The notes beneath the pieces were generated by a model. It was not told where the DNA came from. It searched no databases and worked only from the letters and a program-made list of their open reading frames with translations. Shown piece after piece: positions 23,005 through 32,829 of a stretch of 64,000 nucleotides of DNA (positions are counted from its first letter, which is position 1; each line of letters starts with the position of its first letter). The position numbers were made by a program, and so were the translations under genes. The DNA is from Allomyces macrogynus ATCC 38327 (lineage: Eukaryota > Blastocladiomycota > Blastocladiomycetes > Blastocladiales > Blastocladiaceae): the NCBI GenBank assembly GCA_000151295.1, contig GG745337.1, positions 767,001-831,000 on the forward strand, read 5' to 3'.

Positions 23005-24204
23005 GGAAGCGGCACCCACGTCAGCGCTCGCCGTAGACGGGCCCCTTGCCGCAACTTCTGCTCGCTCCTTATTGTCGCTTGGCCCGCGTCGCGATCGTTC
23101 ACGGCTGAAACGACGGGCCAATCCGCCCAAACATCATCGTCGAGGGCCGCTTGCGCTTGCGCCCGGCCGGTCCACGATGTCTGCCGCCGCGTCGTCTACG
23201 TCGTTCACAACCTCCGACGGAGGTCCAGACAACAACACAACTTTCCGCCCGCCGACCTCGGCCGTGACCCGACCCGGTCCCACTGTCAGCGCATACTGAG
23301 GTATCGCGCGAGCGCGATACCTCACAAAACTGGAGCGCTGCGCACACGACGGGGTCCTTAAAGCTCGGCCCGCATCAGGCGCCCGGATCGTACACAACTG
23401 AGCGCAGCATGCCGTTCGTTATGGACACACCAGGCCATATCGGCGACGAGATGTGCGTGGAGGGCATCAGCTGTATTGGCGCGCACGAGGCTTGCGTGCG
23501 TGAGAAGTTACACGAGGAACGCGGACGCGGTGGCGAGTTCCGTGGATTGGCGAGGCAGTGAGCGAAAACGGGGATGGTGATGGGGGCGCAACATGGGCGT
23601 GCGGATGCTACGGCAGATGGCGCGAGCAGCCCTCGGCGGTGCCTAGGACCGACCGTGTCGCGTCCTTGGCCGACGAGAGCGCGAAAGCACGGATCGTGAC
23701 GTCGAGTTTCTTGGCGGAACGGGCATTTTGACGTGTCGTTGCCAACGCTGGTCCAGTGCTTGGGCTGGAATGAGCGGATAAAGGCGAGCGTGACGAGCAG
23801 ATAGGCGGGCACAACTGGTGCATCGTGAACCAGGATGAGGGTGGGCTGACAGCCGATAGGTATCACCGGCACGGGAAAGCGGCGAGCGGCAGACGAAACG
23901 GCATCGCGGACGAGGTGGGTATAGTTGCGAGAGGGTGGGTCGTAGATGGTCTTGCCGTTACGGGCGGAAACCAAAGACGGGATGAACGATCCGAAAGCGG
24001 AGAGCGCTTGTGCTGCTGGAGCGGACAGAGAGAGGGAGAAAGAGTGGAGAGGGAGGCCTAGCGTGTTGCTTCTCGTTGGTTCTGCCTAGGCGAATGTGCA
24101 CTCAGCGCGAGTGTGAGCGCGAATAGCCGCTGCCGCCTCCGCTACTGTAAATACGGCAGAACCAAAGACGACAAAACTGCAATGCATTACTTTTCTCCAC
24201 ACGC
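23005..24204. other. Intergenic region with an unexplained minus-strand open frame
   Basis: 1.2 kb between the ankyrin-like gene and the 3' end of the syntaxin gene. On the minus strand 23974-23375 stays open for 199 codons, but it opens with TTG and has no usable ATG early on, so it could only be an internal exon. No domain is visible. Nothing else was seen. Confidence 0.4.
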
Positions 24205-25630
24205 TCAGCCGGCATACCAATCCAAAAACAGCAGCGTGAACGACAACACGAGCACCATGACCAAGAACCATAACCGTGCACCTTTGGCGGCCTCGCGCGC
24301 CTGCACGAGCTGCGCGTTCCCTTCGCGCACCTGGTCGGTCTGCTGCGCGGCCTCCTCAAACAGCGTCTCAATCGCCGTTTGCTGTGTGGCCAAGTGCTGT
24401 GCGATATCGGCCTGCAACTGCGCAATCGTAAGCAGCGACTGCTCGGCAGCCTTGATCTCGTCGAGCTTGCTCGCGTACTGCTCAAGCAAGGCGCGGTTCT
24501 CGCGCTCGAGCTCCTGCACCGTGTGCGCACCGAGCACGGGGATGCTCGAGGTCGGACTGCTGCTGGAGGGGTCGAGCAGGTCGGCGCTGTTGACGGCGGT
24601 GGACGGGACAGTCGACGGCGCGAATTGAAGCGCTGAGGGAAGGGAGTTGCTGGTGCCCGCAGGCGAGCGATCCCTAAATCGACGAATAGTGGTCAGTTTA
24701 AGGGCCTCGGCAAAAGTAGATACGATGACGAGTCCACGCACATTGCAAGCAAGTCCATGTCCTTGACCAGCCGCTTTTCCTGGAGTCGTCGTTGTGCCGA
24801 CGACACCTTGAGCAAGCAGCGATTGAGCGTCCAAATCATCGACTCGTAATGCGTGAGCAAGATCTCCTGGTGTGTGGTCGTGGCCTCGTCGAGGTCATTG
24901 ACGCCGAGGAACGCAGCGAGGCCGCCCTGCTTGGCCGACTTGGCGGCCTCGTGCTCTTTTCGCTCACGGCCTGGTGGAGAATGGTCGGAGCATAAGACAG
25001 TGCCAAAGCTCGAGTCGAAAGGGGGTGAAGCTAGCGTACTCAGCGTCGCCTCCATTCGTCGAATATTGTCCCGACACCGGCCCAGCAGCAGAGCGCACTG
25101 CGTGTCGAGCGCCTCGCGCTCCGCGTGTGTCATCTTTGCGGGCAGCGACATCGAGAACCCCATGACTGTCATCTTGACGACTTTAGCCGGGGATCGCTCG
25201 ACCAGCCCAAACGGATCCGAGGGTATTGCGAGCGCGGCCGAGCCCAGTCCAAGGTATCCGCGGCGCGCCTGGTGGATCAGCTTGGCTAAGTCGGCCAGGT
25301 CCGTTGCCTATTGAGCCAATGGTGAGCTCCTCGCGTACGGAAGCCCACAGCGTGACCGAGGTCGCGTACAATGCCCGTGGCCTCGACCAGGAACGGATCT
25401 CTGTGTTCTGTCGCGTCCGTGGCCGCATTGTTGCTACTCGACGGGGTTCCGTTCGCAAGCGAAGATGCAGCTGCAGATGCTGCCGCGACGGCACGTGCGG
25501 CATCGCTTGCACGAAGGCCCGCAGCACTATGCCGGCGCACGATGGGCGGCAAAATGTCGAGCCGGTTCTTGGCGGTGCCACCGGGCGTGGCCTCGGACGC
25601 GCATTTCCAAAACTCGCGCGTAATATCCAT
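24205..25630 (-). CDS. UFE1: ER SNARE syntaxin 18 / Ufe1
   Basis: Qa-SNARE of the ER for retrograde Golgi-to-ER fusion, tail-anchored. Exons 25630-25370, 25307-25040, 24970-24742 and 24673-24205 join in frame to 408 residues. The N-terminus MDITREFWKC matches the syntaxin 18 start, and MTHAEREALDTQCALLL matches its N-terminal helical domain. The SNARE helix runs from VQELERENRALLEQYASKL through LQADIAQHLATQQTAI to TDQVREGNAQLVQAREAAKG. The single C-terminal membrane anchor ends FLDWYAG, like the FLDWY end of syntaxin 18. The spacer before the SNARE motif is Ser/Pro-rich. Head to head with the ZGRF1-like gene. Confidence 0.9.
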
Positions 25631-26132
25631 GGTGCCGGTGCCGCGTGCGGCCGCTGCAGCAAGTTGGCGCGCGTGTGCTTGAAGGTCGTCGGCTTGAAAT
25701 CGTGTCGCTGAAGCAGGAAATCGTGGAAATGAGTGCGCAAGGGATGCAGTGAGGTGGCCGGGGTTTGGCCAGGTTATGCACTGCCAGCGCGCATTTGAGT
25801 CACTGCGACCACAGATTGGACTCGCTTGTGCCCGCACGTTCGCTTGCTCTTGGCGAGCGAGCAGCCATGCAGACAAGCGACCGACCACGACGAGCACGAC
25901 GGCCGGCCAGAGCACTTCCAGCATTTGCAGCGCCGAGCCCTTAAATTGTGTGGGCGATTTTTGGCCCGCTCTTCGACCGCCACCTCGTCCACCTGCTCCT
26001 GACCTCAGCCGGCGCCGCGTGTGAATCCGTGGCAATCAGTGACTCAGACCCCCAACCACGTCCGGCCTGACGGACCGACCGACCGACCAACCGACCAACC
26101 TGTCTTGGCCCGCCGCACCATCACGCTCAACC
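25631..26132. promoter_or_regulatory. Shared upstream region of UFE1 and the ZGRF1-like gene
   Basis: 502 bp between divergent starts. A short tandem gaccgaccgaccaaccgacc lies at about 26078-26097. No other element was identified. Confidence 0.45.
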
Positions 26133-29100
26133 ATGGAGGCCTACACGGTCCAGTACCGCGTCAAGGCCAAGAAGCAGAGCAAGTACCTCGACGGGCTCAT
26201 GCATTGGTGGCCCGACGTGCCGAAGGTGCGCCATTCAACGCGTCTCAACAATGCGATCCTCTCTGCATGTGGATGGACAATTGACCGTGGAGAACGACCT
26301 CTAGGCGATGCTTATCGAGGAAAAGGGCCGCAGGATCGAAACGTACGACGACCGCGCTTGACAAGTGCGGTCGAAACGTTCTCTGACTGTTCTGACCGTC
26401 GCGCGCACCAGGTTCGACATTCCGCGCCAAGTTCTCGCACCACAGTCGGAAATCGAGTCTCGGTTGCACTACATCATCATCGACCAGCCCCACAATGCTG
26501 CTGCCCAGCTCGCCATTGCCGCAGCGGCGCCGCCGCCACCACCACCACCAGTACCAGGCGCAGCGACGCCGTTCAGCCGTGCCGCATCCGGTGGATTCCC
26601 GACACCCGCACCCGTTACGCCCGGACCTGTCAGCCTGCGACGTATTGGCCTCAGCTCGACCCGCAACGGTGCGGCACCAGGGGTGAGTTGTTCGTTTGAC
26701 ACCGTGCCATGTTATGTCCATCGTGCTCACCTTGGTCGTCTTGTTTCTTGTAGTTCCGAACACCGCTGTTGCGTTCTCGCTCCAGCATCGCAGCGCCCGA
26801 GCCGCCGGCCCCGACCATGCCGCGCATCAAGTTCATTGTGCTCTGGACCGACCAAAAGTTAAAGAAGCACAAGACGTGGAACGACGGCCACTGCGTCCTC
26901 ACCGAGAACGGCAAGCTCGTGCTCTACGCCGAAAACGACCGCCGGCTCGACAGTCTCTTCTGTAAGAAACCGCCACAAGTCGGCGACGAGCTCGAGTTTG
27001 ACTTTCACCTCGTCACGATTTCGGAGGCCGTCGGCGCTGGACACTCCGTCACGGCGACCGCGGCGGCTGTTGCCCAACCTGCTCCACCACCAGCGGCTGC
27101 GCGTGCGCCAAGTCTGGACGTGTCGTCGGCTCCACCGCCGGGCCGCATCCAGTGGCCCAAGTTCTCGACGCCACTGAAAGGGGCTGCAAGCGGTGGACGG
27201 GACAATGGCGGGCTAGTGGTGGTAACTCGCACCGGTTCTTTGGGTTCCGAGCCGCCCTCGGCCAATGCGCAAGATGCACCCGCTACACGGCGCGTTCCTG
27301 CTCGGAGCGCCCCGTCGCTCGACGCTCGACCCAACTCGACCGCAGAAGGTGCGTCGACTCACGACACGGTGGACGATGCGGTTCGCTCGCAGTCAAATAA
27401 GCCGTCTGCCTCAGCCTCGAACCGAAAAGCGCGCGGCTCTGTGACTGCTGTCGATGCCCCAGAGCCCGCGACGCCATGTTCGAGTGGCTCGTCGTCCAAG
27501 ACTCAGTTTTGCCAGCTGCCGACGCCGTCGACCGCCGTGAAGCCGTCGTCGGACGGCGGTTTTTCGATTGGACGGCCGCCGCGCAAGATATTGCGGCCGA
27601 CATCGGTGCGCTCACTGGAGGATCTGGCGCCATCACCGCGCCCACCGTCGCCCCCAGTGCATCTCGACATGATGGACGCCGCTCCGCATGCGCCGGCACC
27701 TGCCGCGCTACCACCTCCGATGCCTGAACCACGTCCACACGCTCATGCACCGCCGCCTCCTGGACCCGATCCGCCAATGTCCGACTATTCGGCGAGGGCC
27801 AGCACTTCAGCCACGGTCCAGCGCCCGGGCGCGGCCGCAGCACCTCCAGCACATGCTGTTTCACGTCCTGCAACGAGCTCAGCGCCAGCTCCTGGAGCAG
27901 CTGCCGCTCATGCACCCGGCTTTTCAGCTCGTGCTCCCGCCCCTGCTCCGTACGGCGCTACTGCAGCTGAAAATGGATCTATGCCGCCACCACCAGCAGC
28001 AGCGGCGCCGCGCCCGCCGCTGCGCACCATTGACACAATTCGACGTGCTCCCGCGCGCGCCGGCGCGAGCAGCAGTGGCGACGCTGAGTTACGGCAAATC
28101 GTCTCGTTTACGCCCAAGACGCTCAAGTTTCGTGCGTTGCACCGCAAGCCGCAGCGGCTCCTCAAGTTACCCGACACGTTCCCAACCGTCCAGCAGTACC
28201 GCACGCTGTTCACGTCGGCCGTCTACGAGTCGCTGCAGGCGCAGGTCACATCGGTCGCCAACGACTACTTTCGTGTCTACAATGCGCTCACGAACAATGG
28301 CAAGACCCAAGTCGACCCGGACAAGTTGGAGGCGGCCGTGCGCAGGAAGGGGATTGCACTGCATACGGGCGTCAAGGTGACACGTGCGTTTGGCAGCCTG
28401 TCACTGATTCTCGGCAGCAAGTATGGGTCGTATGGCAAGGATGACTTGTGGGTCGTGGCAAACACGCCGTATTTCGGCTACGCAACGTTTTTGCGCTCGA
28501 CTTTTTTTGGCGCCTCGCAGCTCTCGGTCGACGTGGCGCCGCTCAACCCGCCCATGAACCCGTCCCAGGACTCGTTCTACTTTGCGATTCGGCTGTTTAC
28601 GTGCAACGAGCTCTCGCAGGTGACCAACCTCGAGTCGTTTGGGCCGCAGTCGACGCCGGCGTTCCCACTGCTTCTCAACTACGCCAAGAACGCGCCGCCG
28701 CCCGACTCGTTTATGGCGGATTTTGTGCCCGATATCCCTAACGACGAGTACTACGACATTGCTCACCGGCTCGCGGTCCAGTACGCGCTCAACGAGGGCC
28801 AGACGGCCGTTTTGATGTCGTGGGCGCGCAAGCTCAAAACGCAGGCCACCTCGGTCACGCTCGTGCACGGCGTATTTGGATCCGGCAAGAGTCACTTAGT
28901 CACGGTGCTCGTGCTCTTCTTTTCCAAAGTTCTCGCTCGACAGCTCGCCTCAGCAGCAGCGAGTGGAGGCGGGGCATTCGACGCGGTCGCGGCCGACTAC
29001 CGCGTGCTCGTATCGAGTAATACTAACGTGGCCGTCGACCGTATTCTTGAGGGTCTCCTCGGCAAGGGGTTCAGCGACTTTGTGCGCGTCGGCAATCTCA

Positions 29101-31340
29101 AGAAAATGTCGAAGCTCGTGCTTCCGCACGCGGCCGTCAACAAGAACCAGGATAGTCTACGCGATCTGGGCGAGCAGCTCGCGCGCGCGACGACGGACCG
29201 CGACCGCGAGTTGATTAGAACGGCCATGGAACGGCTTGGCGGGAACCATCTCGCCCGCGCGCGCGTCGTCGGAGCAACCTGTCTCGCGACGCTGCTCGAG
29301 TGCATGGACCAGGAACGGTTCGGCATGGTCATTCTCGACGAGTGTTCGCAAATGACCGAGCCGTTATCGTTGTTGCCGCTGCGGCTCGGCGCCAAGCATG
29401 TGGTCTGTGTCGGCGACCCGAAGCAGTTGCCGCCGACGCTCGAGTCGGATTGCCCGCACGGCGACCATTTGGAGAAGACCCTCTTTGAGCGGCTTGCTCG
29501 CGCCGGATGCCCCGTGCAGGTGCTCCGTGAGCAGTACCGGTGCCACGAGGACATTTCGGCGATTGCCAACTCGCTCTTCTACGACGGCCACCTGATCAAT
29601 GGCACCCACGTGCCGAACGGGATCGACAATTTGCCGACGGTTGTGTTTGTCGACGTGACAGGCACCGAGCAGCGGTGCAGCCGCACCAACAGCTTCTACA
29701 ATGTCGCTGAGGCGCGCGAGCTCGTGCATTTCTACCACATCCTGACGCACGGGCCTGGACGCAACGCGCTCCCGGGCGTGCCGCGACTGCATGTGCCGGC
29801 AAGCGACGTCGGCATCATCACTCTGTACCGCGGCCAAGTCGAGGCGCTGCGTGGCATGCTCAAGGAACCCGGCGGCAGCGCCCTCGGTCTCGCGCCCGTG
29901 CGGCACAATACCGGTGGCGACGACGAGACGGACGGTCCCGATACGGTGGCCGTCAACACGGTCGATGCCTTCCAAGGGTCCGAAAAGCGCGTAATTCTCG
30001 TCTCGTGCGTGCGGTCCGCGAGTGTCGGGTTTTCCGACGACGCGCGCCGGATCAATGTCATGCTCACGCGCGCGCGGCACCATCTCGTCATGTTTGGACA
30101 CCGTGCGCTCCTATCTCGCAGTCCGCTGTGGGCGCAGGTCTTGCAGCGGTGCCATTGCGTCTCGGCGCGCGAGTTTCGCGGGATGATTCCGCGCATGGTG
30201 GCCGTGCACGATTGGCATGAGACGGTCGTGGGCGAGGAGGGTGGGGTGGAGAACGACGATGATTTTGTGAAGTCCCCGCGACGGCGGCGGCCAGTGCCGG
30301 GTCCGGCTTTTGCTCCTGCAACGACACCACCTCGTGTGCACCGCCCCGCCGACCTCCCTGTCGCGCGTTCATTGTCGGGAACCAAGAAGCGCCATGCCGA
30401 GGACCACAACGACGACGAGGCCCCGCCGTTCGTACGCAAGCGGCCCCGCGAATCATTTTTCATGGACCCGACTGAGAGTGAGTCGGACCACGAGTATGAC
30501 GAGCTGCTCGCCACTGGCATGCCGCAGTTCTCCACGACCCGCCTGCCGCGTACCGTATTGCGTCCAACCGCGATCAAGAGCCTCGAAACCGACTTGTTCC
30601 CCGAGGACGTAGTCATGGACGAGGCACCAGAAATGCCCGAAATGCCGAATGCCACGTTCCACGACGACGGGCTCGACGATGACATGCTCTTGGCAATTCC
30701 GACGCCACGCGAGCCTGCGCCGCCGGTCGCGGATGCTGCCGAGTGGGGCGCTGACGAGTGGGGCGCTGCCGAGTGGGATGCTGTCGCTGCTGAGTGGGAT
30801 GCTGACCCAGCACCGCACGTGGGTGCGTGTGGGGACGCAGTAATAGCCGATATCGACGCAGCTGCTCTGCCACTGGACCCTGCAGCGCGCATTGAGGACG
30901 CGATCTTGGAGAACCCGGTCCAGGAGCTGGATGCACTATTGCACGGTCGTGCTGCTCCACCAGTCCATCCCGCTGCTGCTGCCGACGCGCCGACGAATTG
31001 GGAGGCCGAGCTCGACACGTGGATGCAAGAGGGCAACCCATTATCGCCGGCCCCGACGGCCGCTGATCCTGGCGGCGACATGGGGTGGGAGGCCGAGGCC
31101 GACGCGTGGATGCGTGACGTTGGGAACCCTGGTACGTTGATTTTGGAATTCTTCATGATTGCTTGAGCTGCGAAACTGATATCGCCCGCGAACCATTCAT
31201 CAGTGAACACCATCGCTCCTCCTGCTCCTGCTGTTCCTGCGACCGTCACCGGGACTGCTGCGACCCCTGGTGGCGACACGGATTGGGACGATTTGGAGCG
31301 CATGTATGCCGAGATGGGCGGCGAGATGGGCGGCGAGTAA
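26133..31340 (+). CDS. ZGRF1-like SF1 helicase with two DUF2439 domains
   Basis: Exons 26133-26225, 26305-26342, 26412-26682, 26754-31131 and 31204-31340 join to 1638 residues. An N-terminal DUF2439 (YRVKAKKQSKYLDGLMHWW to EIESRLHYIIIDQ, residues 1-75) is followed by a second one (FIVLWTDQKLKKHKTWNDG to GDELEFDFHLVTI, about 156-220). DUF2439 defines the Mte1/Dbl2/ZGRF1 family, which acts with FANCM/Mph1-type enzymes in recombination repair. The C-terminal half is an Upf1-like SF1B helicase: HGVFGSGKSH (Walker A, about 838), LDECSQMTEP (Walker B), VGDPKQLPP, LREQYRCHEDI, VDAFQGSEKRVI and INVMLTRARHH. No GRF zinc finger was seen. Acidic Trp-rich repeats fill the tail. Splicing at 31132 replaces a TGA-terminated extension and adds 45 residues ending MGGEMGGE. 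The long antisense frame here is a shadow. Confidence 0.88.
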
Positions 31341-31350
31341 AATGGCATCC

Positions 31351-31560
31351 GGAGAGAGAAGTGGTTGCATGGTCAGTCGTGTTCAGGCATCACCAAAGTG
31401 GCATCCACAATAGAGCGATGAGAGCCAGGCTCAGTCGCGGCCAGAAGAGGCCGAGCCGCAACAAAATGAGGTGGAGAGGGTAGAATACCTTAATAGGAGC
31501 AATGCTCGGGATGGAGAGCAAGAACGGGACGCAGGGGACAGCAGGTTTATGTACGCTCGT
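31351..31560 (+). repeat. Dispersed repeat module R1 (copy 2)
   Basis: Counterpart of 2745-2953 in the same orientation, alignable throughout. It begins 11 bp after the TAA of the ZGRF1-like gene, so that gene's 3' UTR probably runs into repeat sequence. Confidence 0.8.
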
Positions 31561-31737
31561 GGCCGGGCACAAACAACTAGCATTGTTCGGCATGACTGCT
31601 TGCTCGCTTCAAATCCATGGTGTGCATCGATTTGGTTGGCTCATTCGCAGCCTTCGGAAAAGAGGCGGATGCGACAAGTCGTGTATTCATTTTCTCGCGT
31701 GTGAGTTGATCATTTCTGTTGCGCATGTGTGGTTCAT

Positions 31738-31840
31738 CGCTGCTGGTTGGTCAAGGACCAAGATAATTGATTGCGAACCAACAACAGCCCCAACGCAGAA
31801 AATTAACCGTTCCGTCCAACAGAAATGTTTAATGGAGCCT
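31738..31840 (+). repeat. Dispersed repeat module C (copy 1)
   Basis: The stretch gctgctggttggtc...ggaccaag, then attgattgcga and aaaattaaccgttcc, matches the reverse complement of about 44897-44970. It is part of the longer inverted duplication described in the findings. Confidence 0.75.
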
Positions 31841-32829
31841 CCTTATCGAACGAGCCAGCTGTCTCCGAGCGCCGTATTAACCTCGTTGCGCATAATTCTT
31901 CGCATTTTCACTGCTGCTCGACACCAAAACACCACAACACGAGACACCGTGAAGATTCCGACGGCAATGCGGTAGCGACATACCACCGTCTAAGGGGCGT
32001 TGGATAATGATGAAAGTTGGACGGGACATTGGTTCCGGGCAATCATCATGCAAACGTATTTCTGGATGGAGTTCAGATGGTTTCGCTGGGCAGCAATTAT
32101 GACCGTTCGCCTTGGCAGCGCTCCCATGCCGTAGAAATGAGTGAATGAATCTTTTTCGCAGCGTCCAATCCAGGAAGTGTAGTTGTGAGAGTTTCTGAGC
32201 GACCGCCAATACTTTACGGCCGCCGTTGCGGGCGTCAAGTATTGGACCGTCATGTCGTTATCCTTGCCATCAGGCGCCGCTGTTGGACTCGAGAATCGGT
32301 AGAGTAGTTGATTGAATTCTTCTACAAAATGTTGCGTTTTTCGTCAGTTCGGGACTCCATGGTTGCGCAGGTGAGCATCAGCAGAGATGAACCCAGGACC
32401 ATCCTGGCCTTTTATACGACGGCAGCGCTCCGGCAGCCCTTTCGCGATGAGAGGGAAGGAGGCAAAAAAATTCTTGCATTACAAATTCACTGCAAGCTAT
32501 TCTTTCGCCGCGGCGTGCGCGAAGTGCTGCCTGTGACAGGAGCGCGATGCGATTTGGAGCAAGAGATCTGCATTGTGGTTTCGTGGCGGAAAATGAAGGT
32601 TGGCCCGCTGTCCTCGCATTTCGCGTTATCTGCAACGAGAAATACGACCTCTCGCGCTCACTTGAGCGGATGTGCATGTGGTGATGGGGTCATATCCCCC
32701 ACAGCTTGTCCGCTTATTCATTGTCTCAGCCGCTGCGACCAGCACGGTATTGTTGGCGCGCTGTCCAAGCGCAGCGCTCACACTCGAGAATCGCACCTCG
32801 AAGGTGGGGCCGACAAAGGTGATTCAATT

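Larger units (their letters stand above)
31341..32829. other. Repeat-rich flank between the ZGRF1-like gene and the Dicer-type helicase
   Basis: Holds module R1 copy 2 (31351-31560), a segment at 31738-31840 matching 44.9 kb, and about 1 kb of 3' flank of the helicase gene that is duplicated in inverted orientation at 44.24-45.0 kb. On the minus strand a TATAAAAGG motif (complement of 32407-32415) lies about 50 bp upstream of an ATG in the context caaccATGga. That ATG opens only a 12-codon frame. An 87-codon minus-strand frame from 32253 has no known domain. Confidence 0.6.

Noticed and set aside
29732..31348. 538-codon minus-strand Ser-rich frame over the helicase gene
   Set aside because: Exact shadow of the sense codons of the ZGRF1-like helicase, whose motifs are unmistakable.
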